A DNA stretch of 64,000 nt from Sandaracinomonas limnophila (GCF_004005965.1 NZ_SACY01000001.1:620001-684000), one strand, 5' to 3'. Shown: positions 16,840 to 26,893, counted from the stretch's first letter. Notes: generated by a model from the letters alone, not told the origin. Numbers and translations: made by a program.

Positions 16840-17276
16840 TGGAAGTACTATTAAAAAGAGTGGACGATGCCTTCCATTTTGAGGCAGTGGGTGGATCTGG
16901 CATTCCTGTTCAATTAGATGCTGCTGAAACGATTGGCGGACACAATGCTGGTGCCAGACCCATGGAATTATTGTTAATGGGATTAGGAGGTTGTACAGCA
17001 ATTGATGTTATTTTGATATTAAAAAAACAAAGACAAATTGTAGAGGATTTTCAAATAAGATTATCAGGTGATCGGGTAAAAATAGAAGGTACAGAAAAAA
17101 CTCCCTTTAGAGCCATCAACATTCAATTTGAATTGAAAGGCGAAGTGGATCCTCAAAAAGCCCAAAAGGCTATTACACTTTCCATGGAAAAGTATTGTTC
17201 GGCAACAGCACAATTGGAAAGTAGTGCAAACATCACTCACTCTTTAATGATTAACGGAGAAATTATAGCAGCATAA
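16839..17276 (+). CDS. OsmC-family peroxiredoxin-like protein
   Basis: A 145-residue OsmC/Ohr fold protein. The two redox cysteines are in LMGLGGCTAIDV and MEKYCSATA, the usual spacing for the family, with an intervening FQIRLSGDRV strand. OsmC proteins reduce organic hydroperoxides; some Bacteroidota members have unknown substrates. It is translationally coupled to the PhoD-like gene and directly followed by thyA with no gap, so the three may share a transcript. Confidence 0.85.
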   Translation: MEVLLKRVDDAFHFEAVGGSGIPVQLDAAETIGGHNAGARPMELLLMGLGGCTAIDVILILKKQRQIVEDFQIRLSGDRVKIEGTEKTPFRAINIQFELKGEVDPQKAQKAITLSMEKYCSATAQLESSANITHSLMINGEIIAA

Positions 17277-18071
17277 ATGAAAGCATATTTAGATTTATTA
17301 CGTCATATCAAAACCAACGGAACTTTTAAATCCGATCGTACGGGAACAGGAACAACAAGTGTTTTCGGTTACCAAATGCGTTTCAATTTGGAAGAGGGCT
17401 TTCCGCTTGTTACCACCAAAAAAACGCATTTAAAATCGATCATTTATGAATTATTATGGTTTTTAAAAGGTGAAACAAATATTGCTTATTTAAAAGAAAA
17501 TGGAGTAAGTATTTGGGATGAATGGGCTGACGAAAATGGCAACTTAGGACCTGTCTATGGAAAACAGTGGCGTTCCTGGGAAGGTGCTAATGGCGAGGTT
17601 ATTGACCAAATCAAAGAAGTAATACATACTCTAAAAACCAATCCTGATTCTAGAAGAATTATTGTAAGTGCATGGAATGTAGCCGAGTTACCCAAAATGG
17701 CCTTAATGCCTTGTCATTCTTTGTTTCAGTTTTATGTGGCAAATGGGAAACTTTCTTGTCAATTATACCAACGCTCAGCAGATGTATTTTTAGGGGTGCC
17801 ATTCAACATAGCATCCTATGCTCTTCTAACGATGATGTTGGCCCAGGTTTGCGATTTAGGACTTGGGGATTTTGTTTGGACAGGTGGCGATACTCACTTA
17901 TATTCCAATCACATGGAGCAAGTGGAGACTCAGTTAAGCAGAGAACCTAGAGCTTTACCTAAAATGAAATTAAATCCAGATGTTAAGGATATATTCGATT
18001 TCAAATTCGAAGATTTCACTTTAGAGGGCTATGATCCTTATCCGGGTATTAAAGCACCAGTTGCGGTGTAA
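17277..18071 (+). CDS. thyA: Thymidylate synthase
   Basis: A 264-residue ThyA, the same length as the E. coli enzyme. It converts dUMP to dTMP with methylenetetrahydrofolate. Signatures: [15 protein letters not shown], the catalytic cysteine in [31 protein letters not shown] and GDTHLYSNH. Its TAA stop (18069-18071) is immediately followed by a GAGGTAA-type heptamer array. Confidence 0.96.
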   Translation: MKAYLDLLRHIKTNGTFKSDRTGTGTTSVFGYQMRFNLEEGFPLVTTKKTHLKSIIYELLWFLKGETNIAYLKENGVSIWDEWADENGNLGPVYGKQWRSWEGANGEVIDQIKEVIHTLKTNPDSRRIIVSAWNVAELPKMALMPCHSLFQFYVANGKLSCQLYQRSADVFLGVPFNIASYALLTMMLAQVCDLGLGDFVWTGGDTHLYSNHMEQVETQLSREPRALPKMKLNPDVKDIFDFKFEDFTLEGYDPYPGIKAPVAV

Positions 18072-18291
18072 GATGTATGAGGTAAGAGGTATGATGTATG
18101 AGGTAAAATGAAATTTTAAATTTGATTCCATCCTAAAATCTTAATTTTATAAATTTGTTGTTAGGAAATTCAAATGTTTTTTTGTTGGGGAAAACACTCC
18201 CCTTACCCCCTGCAATTTACAAGTTTTAAATAAAAAAAACTGATATTTTTTTTCCCAAGGTCTAAAAAATATAACCTCTTACCTCTTACCT
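18072..18291. repeat. Heptamer array pair (GAGGTAA family) between thyA and surA
   Basis: Left arm 18072-18106 has five 7-bp units (GATGTAT, GAGGTAA, GAGGTAT, GATGTAT, GAGGTAA) right after the thyA stop. Right arm 18271-18291 has three units (ATAACCT, CTTACCT, CTTACCT), the same heptamer on the other strand, running into the stop codon of the PPIase gene. The gap between the arms holds the G-rich core element. Confidence 0.9.
18176..18220 (-). repeat. G-rich dispersed intergenic core, copy 1
   Basis: Read on the minus strand this copy begins GTAAATTGCAGGGGGTAAGG and continues with GGAGTG, TTTTCCCCAAC and an A-run. Closely similar segments lie at 28808-28867 and 46775-46810, all in gaps between convergent genes flanked by 7-bp arrays. 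The GGGG...CCCC part can fold as a small hairpin. Confidence 0.75.
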
Positions 18292-19656
18292 CTGATTGGG
18301 TGCTGCTTTCAGAATATCACAATCTTTATACTCCTCATCTACAAAGATAAATACATCTTCTTTGGCCTTTAAGAACCATTCATCGATAGCAGTGTTTCTT
18401 TTACGACTTAGGGCAATACTTGAAATTTTCTGGTAATCATCCTTAAGATTTGCAAAGTGAGGTGCATGTTTTGCTTTAAAATAGATAATTCGCATTGCAG
18501 AACGGCCATCATCTGTACGGTAAGATTGTGGCACAGAAATTGTTCCTACTTTCATTGAATCAAGCGAGAAATATAAAGCAGGATCCATTGTGCTATCAAA
18601 AGCCATTTTTAATCCTCTAGTTTCAGGATCAATCATCATACCACCGGCATCTTGGGTAGCTTTATCCTCGGAAAACTCCTTCGCTGCCTTTTCAAATTTT
18701 AGGGTATCTCGTTGAATCAATACACGAATACTATCCAAAAACCTAGTAGGTTCGGTTAGATCTAATTTTTGGTAATCTGGTCGCAATAAAATATGACGAG
18801 CATGATACTCTTGACCTCTTTGTTCCAACATTTGAATTAAGTGAAATCCAAACTCAGATTCAACCACATCAGACATTTGATTCGGTTTTAATTTCACGGC
18901 AGCAGCCTCAAAAGGTGGAACCATTTGTCCACGTTTAGCAAATCCTAAATCGCCACCACGTTTACCTGAACCTAAATCTTCTGAAAAAACTTTCGCTAAT
19001 TCTTCAAAGCTTTCGCCTTTTTCTACTCGTTTTTTAATGTCATTTAACTTGGTAACTAATTCCTGCTTTTGCTCTTTATTTGGCTGGGCTAAACGAACAA
19101 TTTGCCCAACTTCCACTTCTGATGGTAAATATGGCAATGAATCGGTAGGAATTGAATTGAAGAATTGTTTAACTTCTTTGGGAGTTATCTTAATTGCTTC
19201 AGTAATCTTATCTTGCATTTTTCTACCAACCAATTGCTCTTTAATCGAACCACGTAAATCGTCCTTTAAAGTTGCAATAGATTTACCAAAAGCTTCAACT
19301 ATTGCTTTTGAAGAACCATATTGATTTTCCATTTGCTCCATTCTAGAATTCAATTCTTGTTCAATACGCTTATCCTCTACCGTTACTGAATCTATTTCAG
19401 ATTTAGCTAATAAAAGTTTATTGATAATTAAACCCTCCAATAATTGACAACGAGTTGGTGTATTAACAGGATCCGATGCCAAATAACGCTGGTATTGTAA
19501 TTCTAAGTCAGATTTAAGGACAAAATAATTATCAACTTTGCCAATTATTTTATCCAACACTTCACCCTGCTTTTCGGCTTGTTTTTCTTCTTGGGCAAAA
19601 GCACTAAACAATGAAAAACACAACAAAAACAGGAAAATACTCTTAATTTTATTCAT
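18286..19656 (-). CDS. Periplasmic peptidyl-prolyl isomerase, SurA-like
   Basis: A 456-residue parvulin-type chaperone. Signal peptide (SIFLFLLCFSLFSAFAQ), a SurA-like N-terminal helical region to about 170, then a parvulin domain at about 180-285 (VGQIVRLA, FEELAKVFSED, KRGGDLGFAKRGQMVPPFE, FGFHLIQMLEQRG) and a second, weaker repeat (YHARHILLR onward). It probably escorts outer-membrane proteins through the periplasm. It follows the larger PPIase gene with an 8-bp to 20-bp gap in the same operon. Its stop lies inside a heptamer array. Confidence 0.85.
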   Translation of the reverse strand: MNKIKSIFLFLLCFSLFSAFAQEEKQAEKQGEVLDKIIGKVDNYFVLKSDLELQYQRYLASDPVNTPTRCQLLEGLIINKLLLAKSEIDSVTVEDKRIEQELNSRMEQMENQYGSSKAIVEAFGKSIATLKDDLRGSIKEQLVGRKMQDKITEAIKITPKEVKQFFNSIPTDSLPYLPSEVEVGQIVRLAQPNKEQKQELVTKLNDIKKRVEKGESFEELAKVFSEDLGSGKRGGDLGFAKRGQMVPPFEAAAVKLKPNQMSDVVESEFGFHLIQMLEQRGQEYHARHILLRPDYQKLDLTEPTRFLDSIRVLIQRDTLKFEKAAKEFSEDKATQDAGGMMIDPETRGLKMAFDSTMDPALYFSLDSMKVGTISVPQSYRTDDGRSAMRIIYFKAKHAPHFANLKDDYQKISSIALSRKRNTAIDEWFLKAKEDVFIFVDEEYKDCDILKAAPNQR

Positions 19657-19663
19657 TTTAATA

Positions 19664-21913
19664 TTATTTCATTAATCCATCTAATTCACTGTATTGAATT
19701 TGTGCAGGATAGTTAGCTTTAACTTTTGTCATCCAATCTTTTTCCAATTCAATTTGCAAATTCTTAATTATTGAGACTCTTGCCTCATCAAAACTTTTAA
19801 CTCTTTCTGGTTCTTTTTTAGTTATTTCAATATAGATTTTACGAGTTCCGTCTTCTAAAATTTTACTTCCCAAATCAGGACTGCTATCAATAAATTTATT
19901 TTCACCTTCCAAAAAATACCCTTCTTTAACTTCCAATGCATTAGGCTTAACAGCATTGAAACGTTTTACAACATCTTCAAAAGAATAAGACATCAATTTA
20001 AAAGTTAATCGAGCATTCTTTGCTTTATCAGATTTTGATAAATTTACTAAAGCTGCTTCATCTTTCTCTATTAAATGAGTTGATAAAATACCTTTCGATT
20101 TCAAAGAATGAACCAAATAATTAATTCTCCCTTGGCTTAAAGTATCTTTTTCGGAAGCATCTTGGTGCCCCGATATTTCCAAGATATAGTCCTTATTTTT
20201 CGCCATCAAATTGGCTAAATCGCTTACCAACTTAGTTCCATTTGCCGTCATCTCAAGGCTTCCCAATTTGAAATTTATATCTGGATACCTCTTATTCATT
20301 GGATACGGAGCCTTTTTCAATAAAGCTAAAGCCTCATCTAATGTTTTTTGAGAATCTGCAGAAATATATTTTCCTAAAGTTCTAGAAGGCAATTTAAAAT
20401 CTGCCAAATGTGCCTGATAATATTTAATTTGATTTAATGAATCCAAAGAAGGCTCATAAACCTCTTTATCTGTAATTTTAGAAAATAAAGTACCTTCCAG
20501 AAATTCCTGCATTTGTTCCTTAAAAGCTGGGTATTTAACCTCAAGATTTTGTTCCTCTGCCGCAAGTGTCAAATTTTCAACAAATTCATTGAAATAAATA
20601 GTTTCAGAAACACTTGGCAAATAACCTAAAGATTTCAATTTTCGCTTTTGTTGTGCTTGAATAAATTGATAAAAATCTTGAATTTGGTATTCCTTATTTC
20701 CAATAGAAAACAATTTAAATTTCAAATAATCTTCATCTCCAATTCGATCTCTTGAAAAACGTTCAAAAGCTACTTTTTTGTTTACGTCGTCAATTTTTAA
20801 ATGATTTTCAGCAAATACTTTTTTCATAAAGGATTGGCGAATAATCTCTCCCCTTTCTTCATCACTCATCACCTTTTGTCGTATAAATTCTGCCATTTCT
20901 TCATAGGACAACAAAGGTTTTTTATCCAACAACTTAAATACTTGCCAGCCTAAATTGGTACGAATTGGTGCAGAAATATCTCCCAAACGCTGTAAACCGA
21001 ATAATTTATCCTGCAATTCCTCACTTAAATCGGATGAAAAATACCATCTTCTTAATTCTCCACCTCGCCCTCTCGAATATGGATCATCTGAATAGGTTTT
21101 ACAAATTTCTTCAAACGAATCTCCCTTTTTTAAATATTCTTCTACTTGTTCAATCTTTTTCTTGGCTTCAACTTGGATATTAGTAGCAGCATCTACTGCT
21201 GCTGAAGAAAGAATATGAGCCAAACGTATTTTACCAGAATTGGGTCTACTTTTCAATAATTTAATGATATGATAGCCGGTTTTCGTTCGAAAAGGCTTTG
21301 AAAATTCTCCTAAACCTAAAGAATAAACCATTGTCTCGAAAGGATATTGGGTTTGTAAAGCACTTATATAACCCAACATGCCTCCTTTAGGAGCAGTTTG
21401 TGAATCTTCCGAATATTTAGCAGCCATTTGAGAAAAATCCTCTCCCATTTTCAACTTTTTGTAAATATTCTCAATTTTTTGAAAAGCGATTAAAGTATCT
21501 CCAGGACTAGGATTAATCCCCAATTTCACTAAAATATGTGAAACTTGCTTTTCATCTTTCATGCGTTGGTAAGCTTCACGAACTAAAAACTCAACCTTAT
21601 CATTATCAATCAAATAAGGACTTGCCAACTCTTTGCGAAAACTTTGATATTCTTCTTGAAAACCAGGAGATTGCATCAAACCAGATTGCTCAGCAGATAA
21701 TATTTTATATTGATAATCTAGATAATCATTTAAGAATTTTGCCTTATTGTCTGGACGTATTGAATCACTTTCCACTAAACGTTTGTAATCTGAAGAAAAA
21801 CGCTCCGCTGAAATCTTTTTAGGTCCTAATTGAATGGGATACTGCCCAAAAACTTGTAAGCCACTCAACATTAGTCCTAAAACGAATATCAAATGAACTA
21901 TTTTATTAATCAT
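19664..21913 (-). CDS. Periplasmic peptidyl-prolyl isomerase with embedded OmpA-like segment
   Basis: A protein of about 749 residues. The ATG at 21913 gives a clean signal peptide (MINKIVHLIFVLGLMLSG); the frame is open 10 codons further. Two parvulin domains lie at roughly 125-220 and 230-335 (VSHILVKLG, SHFEE-like FSQMAAKYSED, KGGMLGY; then LAHIL, FEEICKTYSDDPYS, RGGELRRWYF). At about 546-645 a segment reads INFKLGSLEMTANG, ILEISGHQD and QGRINYLVHSLKSKGI, the pattern of an OmpA/MotB peptidoglycan-binding domain. The combination would tether a chaperone to the cell wall. First gene of the operon with the SurA-like gene. Confidence 0.8.
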   Translation of the reverse strand: MINKIVHLIFVLGLMLSGLQVFGQYPIQLGPKKISAERFSSDYKRLVESDSIRPDNKAKFLNDYLDYQYKILSAEQSGLMQSPGFQEEYQSFRKELASPYLIDNDKVEFLVREAYQRMKDEKQVSHILVKLGINPSPGDTLIAFQKIENIYKKLKMGEDFSQMAAKYSEDSQTAPKGGMLGYISALQTQYPFETMVYSLGLGEFSKPFRTKTGYHIIKLLKSRPNSGKIRLAHILSSAAVDAATNIQVEAKKKIEQVEEYLKKGDSFEEICKTYSDDPYSRGRGGELRRWYFSSDLSEELQDKLFGLQRLGDISAPIRTNLGWQVFKLLDKKPLLSYEEMAEFIRQKVMSDEERGEIIRQSFMKKVFAENHLKIDDVNKKVAFERFSRDRIGDEDYLKFKLFSIGNKEYQIQDFYQFIQAQQKRKLKSLGYLPSVSETIYFNEFVENLTLAAEEQNLEVKYPAFKEQMQEFLEGTLFSKITDKEVYEPSLDSLNQIKYYQAHLADFKLPSRTLGKYISADSQKTLDEALALLKKAPYPMNKRYPDINFKLGSLEMTANGTKLVSDLANLMAKNKDYILEISGHQDASEKDTLSQGRINYLVHSLKSKGILSTHLIEKDEAALVNLSKSDKAKNARLTFKLMSYSFEDVVKRFNAVKPNALEVKEGYFLEGENKFIDSSPDLGSKILEDGTRKIYIEITKKEPERVKSFDEARVSIIKNLQIELEKDWMTKVKANYPAQIQYSELDGLMK

Positions 21914-21969
21914 ATTAAAATCTTTCTCCTGTACCATTATCAAAATCCCTCAAAAATACGAAATTAAAC

Positions 21970-22692
21970 TCACCTAATTACCTCTTTACTGATAATTTGA
22001 TAATTTAAAACATAGTTAAAATTCGTTAATCCCTTTTTCAAATTGACAAAAATATCCTTTTTACTTCTTGTAAAATTAAATTTGGGCATGTCATTTTCTT
22101 TCCATTGAATTTCTGAAACACCAATTAAATCATTTCTATCATTTTTAGACAACCAATTTAACCCAAATCCTCCCACTCGAACACCCCACATAAACCAACC
22201 CAATGGATTTGAAACAGAACTCCATTCCATTAAGGTGATTGGTACCTGTACTAAAGTTACCACTTGATTGATTTGAGTTACCTTTTCATTAATCTTGGAA
22301 TAATCATCCACTTCCCAAACAGAAATTTGTACACCCAAAAGTTGATTTTTCTTCACTTCCACTTCAGGAAATGACAAACTATCCAAATGTATCAAATCTC
22401 CTTTTTTTACCTCAATTAAAAATTTAGATTTATTGATTGTCCGAATCAATTTTCCTTTTTCAAAAACAGATATTGATGCATTAATTAACAATTCATCCCG
22501 AAAATTCAACTTTTCCTGAATTTCATTCACCTGCAAATCTCCTAATTTCAATTGAACTTTTTTTAAATACTCTGGTTCGCGATATAAACCAACATCCTGA
22601 TTTTTCTTTAAAAAAACAACTTGGTTCAATTGTTTCTTTTGACAGGAAATGAAAGAAAACATAACTAAAATACTTAAAAAAATATTTTTCAT
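21970..22692 (-). CDS. Lipoprotein of unknown function
   Basis: A 240-residue lipoprotein with signal MKNIFLSILVMFSF and lipobox FISC (Cys17 or nearby). The mature part is beta-rich and includes a segment with LLGVQISVWEVDDYSKI, reminiscent of a C2-like sandwich, and a hydrophobic WGVRVGGFGLNWL stretch. No family recognised. It lies upstream of the PPIase genes on the same strand. Confidence 0.5.
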   Translation of the reverse strand: MKNIFLSILVMFSFISCQKKQLNQVVFLKKNQDVGLYREPEYLKKVQLKLGDLQVNEIQEKLNFRDELLINASISVFEKGKLIRTINKSKFLIEVKKGDLIHLDSLSFPEVEVKKNQLLGVQISVWEVDDYSKINEKVTQINQVVTLVQVPITLMEWSSVSNPLGWFMWGVRVGGFGLNWLSKNDRNDLIGVSEIQWKENDMPKFNFTRSKKDIFVNLKKGLTNFNYVLNYQIISKEVIR

Positions 22693-22756
22693 TTTTGATT
22701 TAAAAATTGAACATTAGTTCAACAAATAGTACGTACTCAGTAGAGCTGAGCGCAAT

Positions 22757-22803
22757 AATTAACAATTAACAATTAACAATTAACAATTAACAATTAACAA
22801 TTA
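22757..22803. repeat. Heptamer array (AATTAAC) at the aguA stop codon
   Basis: Six perfect AATTAAC units (22757-22798) plus a partial unit that contains the aguA stop codon. Here the flanking genes are co-directional and only one arm is present. Confidence 0.92.
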
Positions 22804-23838
22804 AATATCTGGTTCCTGCTGCGTCAAACAATGAAAACTCCCCTGCCCCCAGATAATTTGTTTGGCAGAAAGTCCTACAACAGGCCTATCGGTAAATAAA
22901 CCCCTTAAAATATTCAGTGCGATTTCATCTTGCGGACAATCAAATATAGGAACCAAAACCCCTGCATTACAGATATAAAAATTGGCATAGGAACCTGGTG
23001 CTCTAAAATCGTCAATTACTACTGCATCGGGCATAGGTAATTCAACAATATTTAATGACTTACCGTTCAATAATTTCATTTCCTTTAATTCAGAAAGGTT
23101 TTTTTGTAGAACTTTGTAATTGTCATCACTCGGATTATTTTCAACAACTGCCACAACTGTATCTTCATTTACAAAACGAACCGTATCATCAATGTGTCCA
23201 TCTGTATCATCCCCCACGATTCCATCTGAAACCCATAAAACCTGCTCAACTCCATAAAAATCTTTTAAATATTGCTCAATTTGAGCTTGATTTAAATGTG
23301 GATTTCTGTTAGGATTTAATAAACAAGACCTACTAGTTAAAACAGTGCCTTTTCCATTAAACTCAACCGAGCCACCTTCCATGACAATACCAGGACTCAC
23401 CGAAGGCAATTTCAGAAATTGAGCAATTGCATTGGGTAAATCATTGTCATCATTGTACGGCGGATATTTACCTCCCCAAGCATTGTAACCCCAATCAACA
23501 ATCAATTTTTCTTTATTCTCTCGGTCAATTAGGAATGCTGGCCCATGGTCTCTACACCAAGCATCGTTCGTTTTATGTCGATGAAATATAATTTGATTAG
23601 CATCTATCTCGTATTTGGTCAATTGAGATTGAATAAAAATCTCTAATTCTTCCGAATTAACATTAATGCATACCTTTTCACCTTTCGAAATCTCACGAAT
23701 CAAAGCAAAATATTCTGGATACATTCCTTGCAATTTATCCCCTTGCCAAGAATGATCATTATGTGGAAAAGTAATCCAAGTGGCTTTATGTGGATGCCAT
23801 TCTGCTGGAAAATAAAATTTTTTATTCGCTTGATTCAT
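22801..23838 (-). CDS. aguA: Agmatine deiminase
   Basis: A 345-residue member of the peptidyl-arginine-deiminase-type family converting agmatine to N-carbamoylputrescine. Signatures: AEWHPHKATWITFPH, TNDAWCRDHGPAF, IVMEGGSVEFNGKGT, DDTDGHIDDTVRF and the C-terminal catalytic cysteine in GSFHCLTQQE (Cys337). The next enzyme of the pathway, N-carbamoylputrescine amidase, is encoded at 46925. The start overlaps the coaX 3' end by 17 bp. Confidence 0.93.
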   Translation of the reverse strand: MNQANKKFYFPAEWHPHKATWITFPHNDHSWQGDKLQGMYPEYFALIREISKGEKVCINVNSEELEIFIQSQLTKYEIDANQIIFHRHKTNDAWCRDHGPAFLIDRENKEKLIVDWGYNAWGGKYPPYNDDNDLPNAIAQFLKLPSVSPGIVMEGGSVEFNGKGTVLTSRSCLLNPNRNPHLNQAQIEQYLKDFYGVEQVLWVSDGIVGDDTDGHIDDTVRFVNEDTVVAVVENNPSDDNYKVLQKNLSELKEMKLLNGKSLNIVELPMPDAVVIDDFRAPGSYANFYICNAGVLVPIFDCPQDEIALNILRGLFTDRPVVGLSAKQIIWGQGSFHCLTQQEPDI

Positions 23839-24595
23839 TACTTAGGTGTTCTACAATTAGGCGAAGGCCCTCAATTGTTATGTTCATATTTACTTCGTCA
23901 AAATATTCTTGTAAAGGTGTTAGAATGGAGGAAAGTCCACCCGTTGCAATGACCTTTAAATTTTGACCTTTTACTTCTTTCACTCGAAAAATCATTTCCT
24001 TGACCATCCCCACATAACCCCATAAAATACCCGATTGAATAGCTGAAACGGTATCTGTACCTAAAACCAATTCAGGCATTTCTAAGGGTACCTCGGGTAA
24101 TTGTGCAGTTTGAGAAAACAAGGATTTAACAGCTGTTTTTAGTCCTGGTGCAATTGAAACTCCTTCAATTTCACCTTTTTCATTGACTAATGTAAATGTT
24201 AAAGCTGTTCCAAAATCTACAACTAAGACATTGGATTTGTACCTTAAATAACCGTAAACAGCATTTGCCACTAAATCGGTTCCTATTTCATCCTGGGCTA
24301 TTAATTGGATCGGCAATCGCCTAAAATTATCATTACCAAGAATTATAATTTTTGTACCTAACCAATTTTCAATTCCTTTTTGTACTTGGGGTAAAATACC
24401 AGGCACCACCGAGGACAAAATCACCTTTTTAGGCATTTCATATCCTCTTTCTGCCCAACCTTTGGCTACCCAATCTTCAACCTTTTTGGCTGACCAAGGC
24501 TGATGGGTTCGAGTTCGAAATGTTTCAATCCAATCCGAATTTTTATAGACACCCAAAACAATGTCTGTGTTACCAATATCAATTACTAAGACCAT
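23822..24595 (-). CDS. coaX: Type III pantothenate kinase
   Basis: A 257-residue CoaX catalysing the first step of coenzyme A synthesis. ASKHA-fold motifs: phosphate-1 loop LVIDIGNTDIVLGVY at the N-terminus, VVDFGTALTFT (phosphate-2), and a C-terminal ATGGLSSIL. Between nadE (1-bp gap upstream) and aguA (17-bp overlap downstream), so it is part of a nadE-coaX-aguA operon. Confidence 0.93.
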   Translation of the reverse strand: MVLVIDIGNTDIVLGVYKNSDWIETFRTRTHQPWSAKKVEDWVAKGWAERGYEMPKKVILSSVVPGILPQVQKGIENWLGTKIIILGNDNFRRLPIQLIAQDEIGTDLVANAVYGYLRYKSNVLVVDFGTALTFTLVNEKGEIEGVSIAPGLKTAVKSLFSQTAQLPEVPLEMPELVLGTDTVSAIQSGILWGYVGMVKEMIFRVKEVKGQNLKVIATGGLSSILTPLQEYFDEVNMNITIEGLRLIVEHLSNESSE

Positions 24596-24596
24596 T

Positions 24597-26516
24597 TTAT
24601 GGTTTTTGGGGTAAATCTTTTGCTAAACCAGCTGATAAAATTGGAAATCTCAACCACGATTTCGGGTCTAAACTATAATCATCTACATGAAAACCAGGAG
24701 CATAACGCTCCCGTTTCCACTGATTTCTTGACCAAAGTTTAAAATATCGATCGGCAAATTCCCACAATTTAGTTACAGAAAATTTATCTGAATAAGCTAC
24801 TTTCAATTCATCAAATACAATTTCAGGAGAATTTTTGTTCCTAAATGCTGATTTCTCAATGAAATTAAGAATTGGATAAGGCATTAAATCTTCTTCATCT
24901 ACCTGTTTGGTATCTAATGGTCTCAATTCTGCGCTAGGTTCTAATGCATTTACAAATTTGAGAGAAGGCAACTTTAAATCTAAACCAAGTCCCTCCTTTT
25001 CCATCCATTTTAGCCATTCTCTAATAAAACTTTTATCAATTCCAGCTATAGGTGAAATTGAACCAGAGGTATCTCCATCCATCGTCGCATAACCAACACT
25101 TGCCTCAGAACGATTAGAAGTTGCCAATAAAAGCCCATTCTGAATATTTGCCAACATCCATGCAGACGGGGCTCGAACGCGCGCCTGAACATTTTGCAAG
25201 GTAATATCGTCTTGTTGCCAAGTTAATTCTCTACCAATTGCACTTTCAATTAACATTCTATACTGCGCAACAATTTCATCAATTTCTATCTCAAAATGTG
25301 TACTTCCTACATTAGCGGCTAATTGTTTTGCTGAATTCCGCGTATTTGCTGAAGAATTTTTAGTCCCTTGATAAACCGTAGTTAAGGCCTTTTGAAGTAC
25401 TTCGTTCGTATTTTGACAAGTTTGAATACCCGTAAAATAGCCCAAAGATTTTTTCAAACCGTCTAAACCCAAATCCCTTTCTGCCAGTTTTATAGCCAAA
25501 TAACATAAAGACGCAATGGCTGAACTATCAGCACCACCCGATAACGACAAAACCCAGCCATTGGAATAGGATTTTCGCATATAATCCCAAAGTCCTAAGG
25601 CGATTACTTTGGCAAATTCTTCCTGTTTCTGTAATTCCTCAGTATCCGTATTTGTTTCAACTGGTGAAAATTTGTTTAAGTTAAAATCGATAGAAAGTAC
25701 ACCATCACACTCCAAATTATATGAAGATGATATTTGAAATTGTTGAGAAATAATGGCAAATTCCTGAAACGAAAACCGTCTCATTTCTTTCAAAACCCTC
25801 CCATTTTGACACAAATAAGCATCTCCGTCAAAAATAGTTCTTCCAGATTCATTGCCTAAAAGATTGGAGAATACATAAATCCCTTGTACAATTTCTGAAC
25901 CTTTACGCGAAATTTCCCTTCTAATACTATTTTTTCCAAAACTGAAATGAGAGGCAGACCCATTGCAGACTATTTGTACTCCTCGTTTAGCTAATTGATA
26001 AGCCGGACGATTTTCCTCCTCCCATGCATCTTGACAAATTTCAATACCCAGGCGGATCCCAGAAAAATCAACTACATAATCTCCAAAAGGAACCGAAGTC
26101 CCACCTAAATCAACAAAATCCCGTATTCCTGAAGGCCATGGTGTAAACCAACGAGCTTCATAATGCACACCATCATTGGCTAAAAATTGTTTGGGTATAA
26201 GGGCTAAAATTTCTTTTTGAAATAATATGGCTGTTGCATTGAATAATTTTCCTTTCCACCATATAGGCAAACCCACTAAAACCAATTGATTTTGAACTTG
26301 CTCCTTTAACTTTAACAAAGATTCAATGGATTTTTCAGAAACAAAAGTTCCTAAAAACTGATCTTCACAACCATATCCACTTAAACAAAGTTCTGGAAAA
26401 TTAACAATATCGTGTGATTCTATTTCCTTTAAGGCTTTTTGAATACGCAATAGATTTCCATCCCAATCCAAAGGGATTTGGTTTAAAGTAACAGCAGCAA
26501 TGGAAACAAAAGACAT
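24597..26516 (-). CDS. nadE: Glutamine-dependent NAD(+) synthase
   Basis: A 639-residue two-domain enzyme. N-terminal nitrilase-type glutaminase with Glu in NFPELCLSGYG, Lys in LIPKQFL and catalytic Cys in GIEICQDAWEE; C-terminal NAD synthetase with the PP-loop LSGGADSSA near residue 325 and ATSNRSEASVGYATMDGD. It amidates deamido-NAD using glutamine nitrogen. It is preceded by a small lipoprotein gene 1 bp upstream and followed by coaX. Confidence 0.94.
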   Translation of the reverse strand: MSFVSIAAVTLNQIPLDWDGNLLRIQKALKEIESHDIVNFPELCLSGYGCEDQFLGTFVSEKSIESLLKLKEQVQNQLVLVGLPIWWKGKLFNATAILFQKEILALIPKQFLANDGVHYEARWFTPWPSGIRDFVDLGGTSVPFGDYVVDFSGIRLGIEICQDAWEEENRPAYQLAKRGVQIVCNGSASHFSFGKNSIRREISRKGSEIVQGIYVFSNLLGNESGRTIFDGDAYLCQNGRVLKEMRRFSFQEFAIISQQFQISSSYNLECDGVLSIDFNLNKFSPVETNTDTEELQKQEEFAKVIALGLWDYMRKSYSNGWVLSLSGGADSSAIASLCYLAIKLAERDLGLDGLKKSLGYFTGIQTCQNTNEVLQKALTTVYQGTKNSSANTRNSAKQLAANVGSTHFEIEIDEIVAQYRMLIESAIGRELTWQQDDITLQNVQARVRAPSAWMLANIQNGLLLATSNRSEASVGYATMDGDTSGSISPIAGIDKSFIREWLKWMEKEGLGLDLKLPSLKFVNALEPSAELRPLDTKQVDEEDLMPYPILNFIEKSAFRNKNSPEIVFDELKVAYSDKFSVTKLWEFADRYFKLWSRNQWKRERYAPGFHVDDYSLDPKSWLRFPILSAGLAKDLPQKP

Positions 26517-26517
26517 T

Positions 26518-26811
26518 TTATCTTGGTTTTGAAGCAGGTTTACTTGGCTTTTTAAATTTATACCAAGGATTTTTCACAGCTGGCTGATTAGGACCAGCAG
26601 CAATTGGACTTTTGCGAATGTGTTTGTAACGAGGAGTATACATCCAAGAAAACGCTGCTCTAGGTCTAAAGTACTGCTCACCATGCCGATGCTCTACTTG
26701 AACTCGACAAGATTCTCGTGGACAACGAGCTGACCAACAAGATGTGATTCCAAAAAGGAAAACAACCAAAAAACCTAAATTAAAAATTCTGTTTTTCAAA
26801 ACCTGAAACAA
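26518..26811 (-). CDS. Small basic lipoprotein, unknown function
   Basis: A 97-residue protein with signal sequence and lipobox FGITSC (Cys near residue 25), followed by a cysteine-, arginine- and histidine-rich segment (RCPRESCRVQVEHRHGEQYF) and a proline/lysine-rich tail. Similar small basic lipoproteins occur in Bacteroidota. It is 1 bp upstream of nadE and divergent from queE. Confidence 0.5.
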   Translation of the reverse strand: MFQVLKNRIFNLGFLVVFLFGITSCWSARCPRESCRVQVEHRHGEQYFRPRAAFSWMYTPRYKHIRKSPIAAGPNQPAVKNPWYKFKKPSKPASKPR

Positions 26812-26871
26812 ATCAAATTAAATTACAAGAATCTAAACGAATTCTTCCTTTTTATATTTCGTACAAAGGGT

Positions 26872-26879
26872 TAATTTTG
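26872..26879 (+). promoter_or_regulatory. Candidate -7 element for queE
   Basis: TAATTTTG matches TAnnTTTG and lies 14 nt before the queE GTG start. Confidence 0.45.
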
Positions 26880-26893
26880 CAAAAAATCAATTT

